A stretch of DNA of 64,000 nucleotides from Alphaproteobacteria bacterium (GTDB lineage: Bacteria > Pseudomonadota > Alphaproteobacteria > Ferrovibrionales > Ferrovibrionaceae): positions 78,168 to 142,167 of the forward strand of contig CANJGB010000005.1 of NCBI GenBank assembly GCA_947473805.1, in the 5' to 3' direction. This document shows, one piece after another, positions 8,710-17,883 of this stretch; positions within the stretch are counted from its first letter, which is position 1; every line of letters starts with the position of its first letter. The translations under genes were made by a program, and so were the position numbers. The notes below the pieces were generated by a model. The model did not search any database and was not told where the DNA came from. It saw nothing but the letters and a program-made list of their open reading frames with translations.

Positions 8710-8745
8710 CACAAAAGAAAAGGGGGCGGCAAAAGCCACCCCCTT
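8710..8745 (-). terminator. rho-independent terminator of the porin gene
   Basis: On the minus strand an 11-bp stem (8735-8745 pairing with 8720-8730, one G.U pair) closed by a TTTT loop is followed by TTCTTTTG. It lies 22 bp after the porin stop and fits a strong intrinsic terminator for that highly expressed type of gene. Confidence 0.85.
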
Positions 8746-8766
8746 CCCCAACCGATCCTTGTGGGA

Positions 8767-10041
8767 TCAGAAGCCGACGCCAAGGCCGACGATGGCAGTG
8801 GTGCCCTTGTTGTCGACCGACGGGGCGGCCGTGCCCGACTTGTAGTCGAACTTCTCGTAGATCAGGCCGCCGATGGCCGCGACGCCCGGGCCCAGCAGGT
8901 AGCTGGTCGAGAGCATGTAAGCCCGCTTTTCGACTTCGCCGCCGAGCAGCGAGTTCGACAGCGTCTCGTCGGAACCGCCCGTGACCGTCGCGGCGAAGCG
9001 CCACGCATCCAGGTCGTACGACACGCCCGCTTCCCACACGATGATGTCGAGCTTGTCGCGCGAGCCCGCGGCAAGCGCCGCACCAGCCACGTTGGTACTC
9101 TTGATATTGTACGGGGCGTAACGTAACGCGCCGCCAACCTTGAAGTCACCGAACGTCAGGATGCCGGACGCGGTACCGGCGAACTGCTGGCCATCGGCCA
9201 CCACCGCCGTCGCCGCCGCCGTGCCGCCGAACACCAGGCTGCCTTCCGGCTTTGCGGTCTCAACGGCGATCGCCGCCGACACACCCACATCGCCGAGCTT
9301 GCCGTTGTACTCGAGACCCACGTCGATGAAGTCGGCCAAGCCGGCACCCTGCGTCTGGGCGAACAACGACGGCGCGCCGCCGGTGGTGTTGTACTCGATC
9401 GCCCGCGGCATGTACGACACCGACAGATTGAAGCCCGAGAAGGTCGGCGACATCCAGTAGATCTTGTCGCCGTCCGACGTGGTGAAGCCGCCCAAGGTCG
9501 AGAAGTTCGCGCCGGCGTTGTTGCCGACGTTCGCACCGAGGCCGCCCGCCGCACCAACCGCCGTCTGCGGGTGGGTGATGAAGCCCTGCTCGTTGATCGA
9601 CACCAGTTCGGTGTTACCGCCACGGATGGCGTTCGGCGCCGAACGGGTCAGCTCGCGAACCACCGGGTCGAACTTGCCGAGGATCACGCGGCCGAAGCTG
9701 CCGCGGAAATCGATCCAGGCTTCGTCGATCTGGTCGGCGTCGACGTCGGCTTCCAGTTCAATCTGGGCGCCGACCTGCAGGCCGTTGTCCAGCGTGGTGC
9801 TGCCCTTGAACTGGATTTCGCCGGTGGACGCGAAAGCGCGGCCACGGCGGTCGTAGCCGCCAGAGCGCGGAACAGTCGCTGTCGGCACCGGGATATCGTC
9901 TTTCTGGTTGAAGTTGTAGACGAAGAACGAACCCCAGTAGCCGCCAACGCTGAGGGTTACCGGCTTCGCCTGGGCGAAAGCCTCGCTGGTAAAGGCACCC
10001 GCGGCAACGATGGCCGAGGTGACGAGAAGCAGTTTCTTCAT
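8767..10041 (-). CDS. outer-membrane porin
   Basis: A 424-residue outer-membrane channel. It starts with a clear signal peptide (MKKLLLVTSAIVAAGAFTSEAFA, cleaved before QAKPVTLSV). The mature part shows alternating beta-strand pattern, many Gly/Asn turns, the segment ARAFASTGEIQFKGSTTLDNGLQVGA-like N-terminal strands and a GFGRVILGKFD-type block, and ends in Phe (LGVGF), the recognition residue for the BAM machinery. This fits the gram-negative porin family of Rhodospirillales-type bacteria. The ATG at 10041 has a Shine-Dalgarno AAAGGGA. An inverted repeat (10186-10203, 6-bp stem) lies in the 227-bp leader and could be a regulatory site. A terminator follows the gene. Confidence 0.9.
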   Translation of the reverse strand: MKKLLLVTSAIVAAGAFTSEAFAQAKPVTLSVGGYWGSFFVYNFNQKDDIPVPTATVPRSGGYDRRGRAFASTGEIQFKGSTTLDNGLQVGAQIELEADVDADQIDEAWIDFRGSFGRVILGKFDPVVRELTRSAPNAIRGGNTELVSINEQGFITHPQTAVGAAGGLGANVGNNAGANFSTLGGFTTSDGDKIYWMSPTFSGFNLSVSYMPRAIEYNTTGGAPSLFAQTQGAGLADFIDVGLEYNGKLGDVGVSAAIAVETAKPEGSLVFGGTAAATAVVADGQQFAGTASGILTFGDFKVGGALRYAPYNIKSTNVAGAALAAGSRDKLDIIVWEAGVSYDLDAWRFAATVTGGSDETLSNSLLGGEVEKRAYMLSTSYLLGPGVAAIGGLIYEKFDYKSGTAAPSVDNKGTTAIVGLGVGF

Positions 10042-10268
10042 GAAGTAGTCCCTTTCGGTGTTACGCCTGTGACGCTGAATGCCCCTAACAACCCCAGCGG
10101 CTCCAGCAAGTCGGGACAGATAATGAGAGGGCGCTCCACACCGGGCAACCGCAGAATGCCCAATTTTTGTCGTTTCCGGCTCATGTGTGGCGGCAAAGCC
10201 ACAAGATTGTGCCGAAACGGTGCGGCCCGACGGCGGAAAAAAAGGCCGTGGCGACATAAACCACTGTA

Positions 10269-11591
10269 CTAATTATTATATTTCTTGGCAAGGGTTTCGA
10301 CCGCCCGGGCATCCTTGTGCCGCAGCAACACCCACTCCAGGTTGCTCAAGGTCGTGAAATCACGCGCAAAGGCAGCAATGACCTCGGCGCGCGGCGCGGA
10401 TGTATGCGCCGCCGCCCGGTCGAACAGCAGGCCGAGACGGGTCTGGCCGTCCACCAGCGCCAGCACGGCTTTCGTCAGGGGGGCGAGGTCGAGCTGGATT
10501 TTCAGCCCCAACCGCAAGGTCACGGCGATAGCGCCGGGCGGCGCCTCGATGGCCGCCGTACAGGCCTCTACCGCATGGTCCATCAGAAAGAACGGCACCA
10601 TGTCGTCTTCGGGCACGGCGCGCGTATCCTCGCGCGGGGCCGCAAAGAAGGTGTGCAGGCCCATGGAGCCATTGATGATTTCGGCCACGGTCTGCTGCAC
10701 GGGCAGCGGCATTTGGCGAATTCGCTCGAGGACGGGCAGCCCGGCGAGATAGAGCGCCGGGCCGTATTCCAGGCGGCAGACCGCATTCAGGCTGTGATAA
10801 TTGGTGAAATCGACCAGATGCAGTCCGGCCCCGGCCAGGAATTCATAGATTTCCGTCACGCTGTAGGGCCGGTCCTGCTCGTGCAGCAGGGCGTCGACGA
10901 GATTGGGCTCGTCGTCGAGGAAGAAGCGCAGCGCGGCGGCGCGGTCGCGACCGCGCATCATGATGTTGTTCGGCGGCAGGCGCTCCAGCACGGTACGGGC
11001 AGCTGCGACGCGGTGGACCAGGTCCGGCTCGCCCGCCAGAGCGAGGCGCATCAGGTCCTGGATCTCGTAGATGTCGGTGCGGCCATAGCGGCCATAGACC
11101 ATCAGCCCCATGCAGCCGTCGGGCTTGAGCACCGACGCCAGGCTGCGCAGGCCCGCGTCCGGGTCGGCCAGGTGGTGCAGCACGCCGACGCAGTTGATGT
11201 AGTCGAACGGCTCCAACCCCATGTCGGGCAAGGCCAGCAGGGAGTCGTGCCGCCACTCGATATTGGTCAGGCCGCGGACCTCGGCCCGCTTGCGCGCCGT
11301 ATCCAGGCTCGACTGGCTGATATCGACATAGGTGACGCGGCCGGCGCGACCGCGCCGGCGCAGCTGCTCGGCCAGGAAGATCGCGGCATCGCCGGTGCCG
11401 CCACCGGCGACCAGGGCGCGAAAGCCGGGGCCAAAACTCTGCCGGCCGGCAAAGCCGAAATGGTTGATCTTGCCCAGCATATCCAGCTCGCACTGGATAA
11501 GGCGGCGCCGTTCATCCTCCGGTTCCCGCTTCGGGAACGGATAGGCCTCGTATTGATCCCGTACATTTGGCAGGTACGATGCAATGACCAT
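10269..11591 (-). CDS. class I SAM-dependent methyltransferase with long C-terminal domain
   Basis: A 440-residue protein. Residues 1-20 include the segment VRDQYEAYPFP, which often precedes a group of bacterial methyltransferases. The SAM-binding motif I is LVAGGGTGDAAIFLAEQL at about 60-77, with VTYVDISQSSLDTAR and NCVGVLHHLADPDAGL as motifs II and IV. The C-terminal ~230 residues are a helical region with a weak resemblance to methyltransferase regulatory domains. The substrate is unknown. Start was set at the ATG at 11591, since upstream sequence overlaps the control region of the divergent DUF3576 gene. The C terminus is KKYNN followed by TAG. Confidence 0.78.
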   Translation of the reverse strand: MVIASYLPNVRDQYEAYPFPKREPEDERRRLIQCELDMLGKINHFGFAGRQSFGPGFRALVAGGGTGDAAIFLAEQLRRRGRAGRVTYVDISQSSLDTARKRAEVRGLTNIEWRHDSLLALPDMGLEPFDYINCVGVLHHLADPDAGLRSLASVLKPDGCMGLMVYGRYGRTDIYEIQDLMRLALAGEPDLVHRVAAARTVLERLPPNNIMMRGRDRAAALRFFLDDEPNLVDALLHEQDRPYSVTEIYEFLAGAGLHLVDFTNYHSLNAVCRLEYGPALYLAGLPVLERIRQMPLPVQQTVAEIINGSMGLHTFFAAPREDTRAVPEDDMVPFFLMDHAVEACTAAIEAPPGAIAVTLRLGLKIQLDLAPLTKAVLALVDGQTRLGLLFDRAAAHTSAPRAEVIAAFARDFTTLSNLEWVLLRHKDARAVETLAKKYNN

Positions 11592-11744
11592 GGCCGCATG
11601 GATACCCGCCGCAATCAGACGGGTGTCGCGGCGGGGCGCCGCAGCGGCGTTTTGCCACGGAACTCCTGCCCTTTTGTCGCCACACCGATGGTTGAGGATT
11701 CGGTTCTTGTTGACAGATTCCCTCCTTCGCTCGAAACAGGGCCC

Positions 11745-12275
11745 ATGAATATTTCTCGCGGTCGACGGTTTTTGGTTCCGGTGCTGGCTTCGGCCCTGCT
11801 CGCCGGCTGTGGCTTCATGGGCGCCGACAGCACCGATACCCGCACACAAGGCGAGAAAAAAACCTTCGAGAGCGGCAGGGCAACGGACAATGGCGGCCTG
11901 TTCAGCTTGGGCGGCGGCAAGAGCAAGACCGACCAGGGCGGCGGCGTGCTGGGCGTCAACTCGTTCCTGTGGCGCGCTTCGCTCGATACCCTGTCGTTCA
12001 TGCCGCTGGCCTCGGCCGACCCGTTCGGCGGCGTCATCATCACCGACTGGCACACACCGCCGGCGACCCCGTCGGAGCGCTTCAAGGTTACGGTCTACAT
12101 TCTCGACCGCACCCTGCGGGCCGATGGCGTCCGCGTCGCCGTGTTCCGGCAGGTGCGGCAGCCGGGCAGCGACGCCTGGACCGACCAGGCGGTTACCCCG
12201 GAAACCCAGGTCAACATGGAAAACGCCATTCTGACCCGGGCGCGCGAATTGCGGGTCGCTTCCGCCGGGCTCTGA
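11745..12275 (+). CDS. DUF3576 domain lipoprotein
   Basis: A 176-residue predicted outer-membrane lipoprotein. The N terminus has arginines, a hydrophobic core and the lipobox LLAGC with Cys22 as the lipidated residue. After a Gly/Ser-rich linker comes the DUF3576 domain (NSFLWRASLDTLSFMPLASADPFGG, IITDWHTPP, ERFKVTVYILD). DUF3576 genes commonly stand just before leuS in alphaproteobacteria, as here. A TTGACA hexamer at 11710-11715 may be part of its promoter, but no good -10 box was found. Role unknown, probably envelope-related. Confidence 0.88.
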   Translation: MNISRGRRFLVPVLASALLAGCGFMGADSTDTRTQGEKKTFESGRATDNGGLFSLGGGKSKTDQGGGVLGVNSFLWRASLDTLSFMPLASADPFGGVIITDWHTPPATPSERFKVTVYILDRTLRADGVRVAVFRQVRQPGSDAWTDQAVTPETQVNMENAILTRARELRVASAGL

Positions 12276-12302
12276 GCCCCATCGTCATTGACTAGTCCGG
12301 CA

Positions 12303-12322
12303 CACCCCGGTTTAACGGGGTG
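12303..12322 (+). other. GC-rich hairpin before leuS
   Basis: CACCCCG and CGGGGTG form a 7-bp perfect stem around a 6-base loop, 28 bp after the DUF3576 stop and 29 bp before leuS. There is no T run, so it is not a clear terminator; it may stabilise an mRNA end or modulate leuS. Confidence 0.4.
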
Positions 12323-12350
12323 AGAGCTTGAGCAGGACGGTCGGAGCGTG

Positions 12351-14897
12351 ATGTCGCGGTACAATTCCAAGGTCGTCGAAGAAAAGTGGCAGGCGGAGTG
12401 GACCGCGCGCGGGACCTTCCGCGCGGGCGAGGACCGCTCGAAGCCGAAATACTATGTCCTCGAGATGTTCCCCTATCCGTCGGGGCGCATCCACATGGGC
12501 CATGTCCGCAACTACACCCTTGGCGACGTTGTCGCGCGCTACAAGCGCGCGCGCGGCTTCAACGTGCTGCACCCGATGGGCTGGGACGCGTTCGGCCTGC
12601 CGGCGGAGAATGCCGCGCAGGAAAAGAAGGTTCATCCCGCCGCCTGGACCTACGACAACATCGCCACCATGCGCGCCGAGCTGCAGCGCATGGGCCTGTC
12701 GCTGGACTGGGAGCGCGAGATCGCGACCTGCCACCCGGAATACTACCGGCACCAGCAGAAGCTGTTCCTCGACTTCCTGAAGAAGGGTCTGGTCTACCGC
12801 AAGGAGAGCTCGGTCAACTGGGACCCGGTCGACATGACCGTGCTGGCCAACGAACAGGTGATCGACGGGCGCGGCTGGCGCTCGGGCGCGCTGGTCGAGA
12901 AGCGCAAGCTGAGCCAGTGGTTCCTGAAAATTACCGCGGTCGCCGACGACCTCTTGAAGGGCCTCGAAGAACTGGAGCGCTGGCCCGAGCGCGTGCGCAC
13001 CATGCAGGCCAACTGGATCGGCCGCTCGGAAGGCCTGCGCCTGACCTGGAACATCCAGGGCGGCGGCGAGGTCGAGATCTATACGACGCGGCCCGACACG
13101 CTGTTCGGCGCCAGCTTCATTGCATTGTCGCCGGAACATCCGCTGGCGAAGCAGGTTGCGGCAAAAGACGAAGGCGCTGCGGCCTTTATTCTCGAGTGCC
13201 AGCACAGCGGCACTGCCGAGGCGGAAATCGAGAAGGCCGAGAAGCGCGGCTACGATACCGGCCTGAAGGCCGAGCATCCGCTGATTCCGGGCGCGACGGT
13301 GCCGGTGCATATCGCCAATTTCGTGCTGATGGACTATGGCACCGGTGCGATCTTCGGCTGTCCGGCGCACGACCAGCGTGACCTCGACTTCGCGCGCAAG
13401 TACGGCCTGCCCGTCATTCCGGTCGTCAGTGCCGACGGCACGTCGCCGGCAATCGCCGACACCGCGCTGGATGGCGATGGCACGCTGATCAATTCCGGCT
13501 TCCTTGACGGCCTGACGGTCGCCGACGCGAAGAAAACGGTCATCGACAGGATCGAGGCCGATGGGCGCGGCGCGCGCACCGTGAACTACCGCCTGCGTGA
13601 CTGGGGCGTGTCGCGGCAGCGCTACTGGGGCTGTCCGATCCCGGTGATCCACTGCGATTCCTGCGGCATCGTTCCCGTACCGGAGAAGGATCTGCCGGTG
13701 CGCCTGCCCGACGACGTCACCTTCGACAAGCCGGGCAATCCGCTGGACCATCATCCGACATGGAAGCATGTCGACTGTCCGGCGTGCCGGCGGCCGGCGC
13801 TGCGCGAAACCGACACCTGCGACACGTTCGTCGACTCATCGTGGTACTTCGCGCGCTTCTGCAGTCCGCGCAGTGACAAGCCGATGGATCGCGAGGCGGT
13901 CGATTACTGGCTGCCGGTGGACCAGTATATCGGCGGCATCGAGCATGCGATCCTGCACCTGCTCTACGCGCGCTTCTTCACCCACGCCCTTGAAGCGTGC
14001 GGGCATGTCGGCGTGCGCGAGCCGTTTGCCGGCCTGTTCACCCAGGGCATGGTCTGCCACGAGACGTACAAGGACGCGGGTGGCGCCTGGCTGATGCCAG
14101 CCGACGTGGTGAAGCAGGACGGCCAGTGGATCAAGCTGGACACGCGCGAACCGGTGACCGTCGGCCGCACCGAGAAAATGTCGAAGTCGAAGAAGAACGT
14201 CATCGACCCCGGCCTGATCATCGACCAGTACGGGGCCGACACGGCGCGCTGGTTCATGCTGTCCGACAGTCCGCCCGAGCGCGACATGGAGTGGACGGAA
14301 TCCGGCATCGACGGCGCATGGCGTTTCACCCAGCGCCTGTGGCGGCTGGTTTCGGAGGCCCTGCCCGATCTGCCGCCCCGCGATGTAGCGGCGCCGGCAA
14401 TCGGCGAGGCGGCGCGCGCGCTGCGGCAGGACGTGCATCGCGCGATCCGCGATGTCACTGCCGACATCGATGCGTTCCGGTTCAACAAGGCGGTCGCCCG
14501 CCTGTACGAACTGACCAATGCCATCGCGGCATTCAATGCGAAGGGCGGCGACGCCGGCTTCGCGCGGCGCGAGGCGATGGAGGTGCTGGCGCGTCTGGTG
14601 GCGCCGATGATGCCGCATATCGCCGAGGAGATGTGGCAGACACTGGGAGGCCAGGAAATGATCGCCGATCTGCCCTGGCCCATGTTCGATGCCGAACTGA
14701 CGCGCGAGGACACGGTGACCATTGCGGTGCAGGTCTCGGGCAAGCTGCGCGCCACGCTGGAACTGGCGCGTGACATGGAACACACGGCACTGGAATCTGT
14801 CGCGTTGACAAACGACAATGTGATTCGCGCCATCGCGGGCAAGCCTGTGCGCAAGGTGATTGTCGTGCCCAACCGGATCGTCAATGTCGTCATCTGA
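12351..14897 (+). CDS. leuS: leucyl-tRNA synthetase
   Basis: An 848-residue class I synthetase that charges tRNA-Leu. The HIGH signature is HMGH at 48-51 ([15 protein letters not shown]), the KMSKS signature is at 609-613, and the CP1 editing region contains [13 protein letters not shown] and [15 protein letters not shown]. Length matches bacterial LeuRS. I used ATG 12351; a GTG immediately before it (12348) could also initiate. The stop overlaps the start of lptE by 14 bp, beginning a leuS-lptE-holA chain seen in many alphaproteobacteria. Confidence 0.98.
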   Translation: MSRYNSKVVEEKWQAEWTARGTFRAGEDRSKPKYYVLEMFPYPSGRIHMGHVRNYTLGDVVARYKRARGFNVLHPMGWDAFGLPAENAAQEKKVHPAAWTYDNIATMRAELQRMGLSLDWEREIATCHPEYYRHQQKLFLDFLKKGLVYRKESSVNWDPVDMTVLANEQVIDGRGWRSGALVEKRKLSQWFLKITAVADDLLKGLEELERWPERVRTMQANWIGRSEGLRLTWNIQGGGEVEIYTTRPDTLFGASFIALSPEHPLAKQVAAKDEGAAAFILECQHSGTAEAEIEKAEKRGYDTGLKAEHPLIPGATVPVHIANFVLMDYGTGAIFGCPAHDQRDLDFARKYGLPVIPVVSADGTSPAIADTALDGDGTLINSGFLDGLTVADAKKTVIDRIEADGRGARTVNYRLRDWGVSRQRYWGCPIPVIHCDSCGIVPVPEKDLPVRLPDDVTFDKPGNPLDHHPTWKHVDCPACRRPALRETDTCDTFVDSSWYFARFCSPRSDKPMDREAVDYWLPVDQYIGGIEHAILHLLYARFFTHALEACGHVGVREPFAGLFTQGMVCHETYKDAGGAWLMPADVVKQDGQWIKLDTREPVTVGRTEKMSKSKKNVIDPGLIIDQYGADTARWFMLSDSPPERDMEWTESGIDGAWRFTQRLWRLVSEALPDLPPRDVAAPAIGEAARALRQDVHRAIRDVTADIDAFRFNKAVARLYELTNAIAAFNAKGGDAGFARREAMEVLARLVAPMMPHIAEEMWQTLGGQEMIADLPWPMFDAELTREDTVTIAVQVSGKLRATLELARDMEHTALESVALTNDNVIRAIAGKPVRKVIVVPNRIVNVVI

Positions 14898-15444
14898 TCG
14901 ATCAACACCTTCGCGGCGCGCGGCCGGCGCAGTGCTGGTGGGGTCGCTGCTGCTGCTGGCCTCGTGCGGCTTCCGGCCGCTCTATCGCCAGGACGCCAGC
15001 GGCGCCACGGTGCCCCAGATGGCGGCAATCTCGATTCCAGCGCCGCCGGACCGGCTGCACCAGTTGCTGCGCAACGAACTGCTCGACCGCCTGAACCCGA
15101 CCGGCCAAGCCGTTGCGTCGCGTTACGTCCTGACCCTCAAGGTGACCGAGGCCCGCGGTGCAGTTCTGGTGACGCGTACGGAATCGGTCAGCCGCTTCAA
15201 CCTGACCGAGGCGTTGGACTACACGCTGACCGATGCATCCACCCGCACCATTCTGATCACCGGGACATTGAACTCGACCGCGAGCTACAACGTGCTGCGC
15301 GCGGAATATGCAAATCTCGCGGCCGAGGAAGACGCGCGCGTGCGCGCGGCACGCGACCTGGCCGATCTGCTGCGCGCCCGCATCGCGCTGTTTTTCGAGC
15401 GCGGCGGCCAACCGGAAACGCCTGCGGCCGATGGCAAAGGTTAG
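14884..15444 (+). CDS. lptE: LPS-assembly lipoprotein LptE
   Basis: A 186-residue lipoprotein with lipobox LLASC (Cys28) followed at once by [12 protein letters not shown], the typical start of alphaproteobacterial LptE. LptE plugs the LptD barrel that inserts lipopolysaccharide into the outer membrane. The body shows [13 protein letters not shown] and repeated Thr/Arg strands typical of the family (LptE/RlpB). The ATG at 14884 lies inside the end of leuS (14-bp overlap), and the gene overlaps holA by 14 bp; the three are translationally coupled. An LPS-bearing cell envelope is implied. Confidence 0.9.
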   Translation: MSSSDRSTPSRRAAGAVLVGSLLLLASCGFRPLYRQDASGATVPQMAAISIPAPPDRLHQLLRNELLDRLNPTGQAVASRYVLTLKVTEARGAVLVTRTESVSRFNLTEALDYTLTDASTRTILITGTLNSTASYNVLRAEYANLAAEEDARVRAARDLADLLRARIALFFERGGQPETPAADGKG

Positions 15445-16429
15445 GTCGGAAGGATTCGACGCGTTTGCGCGCCGGCCACCCCGCGACCTTCGTTTCGTCT
15501 TGCTGTATGGCGATGATGCCGGGCTGATCCGGGAACGCTCGGACGTTCTGGCGCGCACGGTGGTTCCGGATTTGCGCGACGCTTTCCAGGTCGCCGACAT
15601 GACCGCCGCCAATGTCGATGCCGATCCGGCGCGCCTGGCCGACGAAGCTGCCGCCCTGTCGCTGATGGGCGGCCGGCGCGTCGTGCGGGTAAGCGGCGCG
15701 ACCGCGAAATTCGTCGATCATATCGAGCCACTGTTCGAGATGACGACCATCGAGGCGCTGGTCATTGTCGAGGCCAAGGACGTTACTTCGACGAAGTTGA
15801 AGCTGGTGTCGCTGTTCGAAGGCGCGCCCGACGCGGCCGCCATCCCCTGTTTCCCCGATACGGCAGCATCACTGGCCGGCGTGATCCAGTCGATGCTCAG
15901 AGATGCGAAGCTCGATGTCGATCCGGACGCGCTGGAATTTCTCGCCGCAAATCTCGGTGGCGATCGGCAGCTGACGCGTCGCGAGCTGGAGAAGCTGGTG
16001 CTGTACAAGGGCAGCGGCACGGTCACCCTGGCCGACTGCCGTGCGTGCGTCGGTGACAGTTCAGATCTGGGCCTGGACGACGTCGTGTTCGCCACCGCCA
16101 GCGGCAGCGTGGCAGAACTGGACCAAAGCCTGACGCGGCTTTATCTGGCCGGCGAGAATGCCGTCCGCATCCTGCGAGGTGTGCAAAGGCACTTCCAGCA
16201 ATTGCAATTGGCCCGCGCCGGCGGGCGGCCCATGGGCGTGTTCTGGAAAAGGGCGGACGAGTTCTCCGCTCAGACGCGCACCTGGAGCCCGGCAAACCTG
16301 GCCCGCGCGCTGGATTTGCTGACTGATGCCGAAATCGACTGCAAGTCGACCGGCATGCCGGCCGAAGCGATCTGCCGCCATGCCCTGCTTCGTATAGCCC
16401 AGGCAGCCCGTCCCCCGCGCGGGCGCTAA
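15431..16429 (+). CDS. holA: DNA polymerase III delta subunit
   Basis: A 332-residue clamp-loader subunit that opens the beta clamp. Family blocks visible are FVLLYGDDAGLIRERSD near the start, SLMGGRRVVRV, FEFLAANLGGDRQLTRREL-like sequence (here ALEFLAANLGGDRQL) and the C-terminal helical collar ICRHALLRIAQAAR. Length fits HolA (about 340). The start at 15431 gives MAKVRSEGF; the frame is open upstream but overlaps lptE. Position after leuS and lptE is the usual alphaproteobacterial order. Confidence 0.93.
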   Translation: MAKVRSEGFDAFARRPPRDLRFVLLYGDDAGLIRERSDVLARTVVPDLRDAFQVADMTAANVDADPARLADEAAALSLMGGRRVVRVSGATAKFVDHIEPLFEMTTIEALVIVEAKDVTSTKLKLVSLFEGAPDAAAIPCFPDTAASLAGVIQSMLRDAKLDVDPDALEFLAANLGGDRQLTRRELEKLVLYKGSGTVTLADCRACVGDSSDLGLDDVVFATASGSVAELDQSLTRLYLAGENAVRILRGVQRHFQQLQLARAGGRPMGVFWKRADEFSAQTRTWSPANLARALDLLTDAEIDCKSTGMPAEAICRHALLRIAQAARPPRGR

Positions 16430-16468
16430 TCCGGCGTTGAATTACCTTTCGGATGGCTTGTGCTGCAA

Positions 16469-16581
16469 CATTGCTGCGCAGCAATGCCTGCGCTCGCAAT
16501 ATTGTGCGATGCACAATTATCTGCTTGAAAGGCCCAATTTACGTACTAAATTCGTTGTGTGCACTGCAGCAATAGCAGTGC
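16469..16581. repeat. three inverted repeats upstream of the DUF1127 gene
   Basis: Within 113 bp there are a perfect 18-bp palindrome (16469-16486, CATTGCTGCGCAGCAATG), a 7-bp stem with 3-base loop (16501-16517, ATTGTGC/GCACAAT) and a 7-bp stem with 7-base loop (16561-16581, GCACTGC/GCAGTGC). The region is AT-richer than its surroundings and carries no gene. They may be operators or parts of a leader RNA. Confidence 0.6.
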
Positions 16582-16623
16582 GGTCTCGGGTTGGAGGCGC
16601 CCACATCAGCAAAGGAGTCTGGG

Positions 16624-16869
16624 ATGTGGAGCTACACGAATACGGAACAAGACTGGGTCGAAGGCCGTGCGACGGCCGCCCATGGTGCGACAATCGGCCG
16701 GCAGGCCGCGGAAATCCTGCTGGCCTTGGGTGGACTGTTTGAGCTTTGGTCCGGTCGCATGGAAGGTCGCCACGAACTCAACCATCTGGGCACGCGCGAT
16801 CTGCGCGACATCGGGCTGACCCGCCTCGATGCCCTGTGCGAGGCTGACAAGCCGTTCTGGCAGGCATGA
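16624..16869 (+). CDS. DUF1127 domain small protein
   Basis: An 81-residue protein whose C-terminal half is a DUF1127 domain (ELNHLGTRDLRDIGLTRLDA, then FW), the short arginine-containing fold found in alphaproteobacterial stress and RNA-linked small proteins. The ATG at 16624 has a very strong ribosome binding site AAAGGAG. In Rhodobacter and Agrobacterium, DUF1127 proteins are tied to small-RNA processing and phosphate or stress responses; such a role here is inference. It is preceded by 194 bp that hold three inverted repeats, and followed by the convergent parB. Confidence 0.88.
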   Translation: MWSYTNTEQDWVEGRATAAHGATIGRQAAEILLALGGLFELWSGRMEGRHELNHLGTRDLRDIGLTRLDALCEADKPFWQA

Positions 16870-16911
16870 TCTGATAACGGAGCGCGCCCTGCACCTGCCG
16901 GCGCGATCCGC

Positions 16912-17883
16912 TCAGTTCGAGTTGTTGTCTGTGCCGGTCAACGCGGCCAGTTCGCTGGCCACGAGGTTGGGATCGGGCAGGCCTTCGAACGGATCTTCAG
17001 CGAGGGCCGAGTTGTGGCGCGCCGACAGTAACCGGCACACTTCGTCGAGTTGCTCAAGCGACGCGTAGGTCACGCGCAGCTCTCCGGCTGCGCCACGGTG
17101 GTCGATCTTGACCTTGAGGCCCAGGGTCTCTGACAGGCTGCGCTCCAGCGCCAGCGTATCAGCATCCTTCGGCGGCGCCGATGGCGGCCGCGCTCCCCGC
17201 TTCGCGCCAGCGGCCGCACCCTCGGCCTGGCGAACGGTCATGCCGCCGGAAATAATCTGCTCGGCCATGGCGATGGGGTCGGCCGCCGACAACAGGGTAC
17301 GGGCATGGCCCTCGGTCAACCGGCCATCGCGCAGCATGACCTGAACGGGCTCAGGCAGCCCCAGCAGGCGGAGCTGGTTGGCGACCGCTGACCGGCTCTT
17401 GCCGACCATCTCGCCGACCTTTTCCTGGCTGTAGCCGAACTCGTCCATCAGCCGGCGATAGCCGAGCGCCGCTTCGATGGCGTTCAGGTCGCGGCGCTGG
17501 ACGTTTTCGATCAGCGCAACTTCCAGCGCCTCGGCATCGCCCATCGCCTTGATGATGATCGGCACACGATGCAACCGGGCCCGCTGCGCCGCCCGCCAGC
17601 GGCGCTCGCCGGCAATGATCTCGAACTGATGTGCATCGGGGCCGCCGATCGGCCGCACCAGGATCGGCTGCAGGATGCCCTTTTCGCGGACAGAGTCCGC
17701 CAGTTCGACAAGGCCGTCCTCATCGAACTGCTGGCGCGGCTGGTAGCGGTTGGGCACCAGCTGTTCGATCGGCACTTCGCGCATCGGCTGGCGATCGGAC
17801 GAGACGTGATCCGGCGGACCCTCTTCGTCCAGCAGCGACGCCAGGCCGCGGCCGAGGCCCTTGCGGCGGTTGTCGTCGATCAT
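16912..17883 (-). CDS. parB: chromosome-partitioning protein ParB
   Basis: A 323-residue CTP-dependent DNA clamp that loads at parS. It has the N-terminal segment KGLGRGLASLLDE that contacts ParA, the CTP-binding box GERRWR at 92-97, a helix-turn-helix around SQEKVGEMVGKSRSAVANQL, and a C-terminal dimerisation domain. Start overlaps the parA stop by four bases (ATGA). Two parS-like sites are nearby in rsmG and upstream of mnmG, so the whole segregation system is encoded together. Confidence 0.97.
   Translation of the reverse strand: MIDDNRRKGLGRGLASLLDEEGPPDHVSSDRQPMREVPIEQLVPNRYQPRQQFDEDGLVELADSVREKGILQPILVRPIGGPDAHQFEIIAGERRWRAAQRARLHRVPIIIKAMGDAEALEVALIENVQRRDLNAIEAALGYRRLMDEFGYSQEKVGEMVGKSRSAVANQLRLLGLPEPVQVMLRDGRLTEGHARTLLSAADPIAMAEQIISGGMTVRQAEGAAAGAKRGARPPSAPPKDADTLALERSLSETLGLKVKIDHRGAAGELRVTYASLEQLDEVCRLLSARHNSALAEDPFEGLPDPNLVASELAALTGTDNNSN

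Noticed and set aside
10317..11744. Long plus-strand open frame running into the DUF3576 gene
   Set aside because: It is antisense to the methyltransferase; the DUF3576 lipoprotein begins at 11745 with its own signal peptide.
12312..13769. 485-codon minus-strand frame opposite leuS
   Set aside because: leuS is certain from both class I signatures; the opposite frame is compositional.
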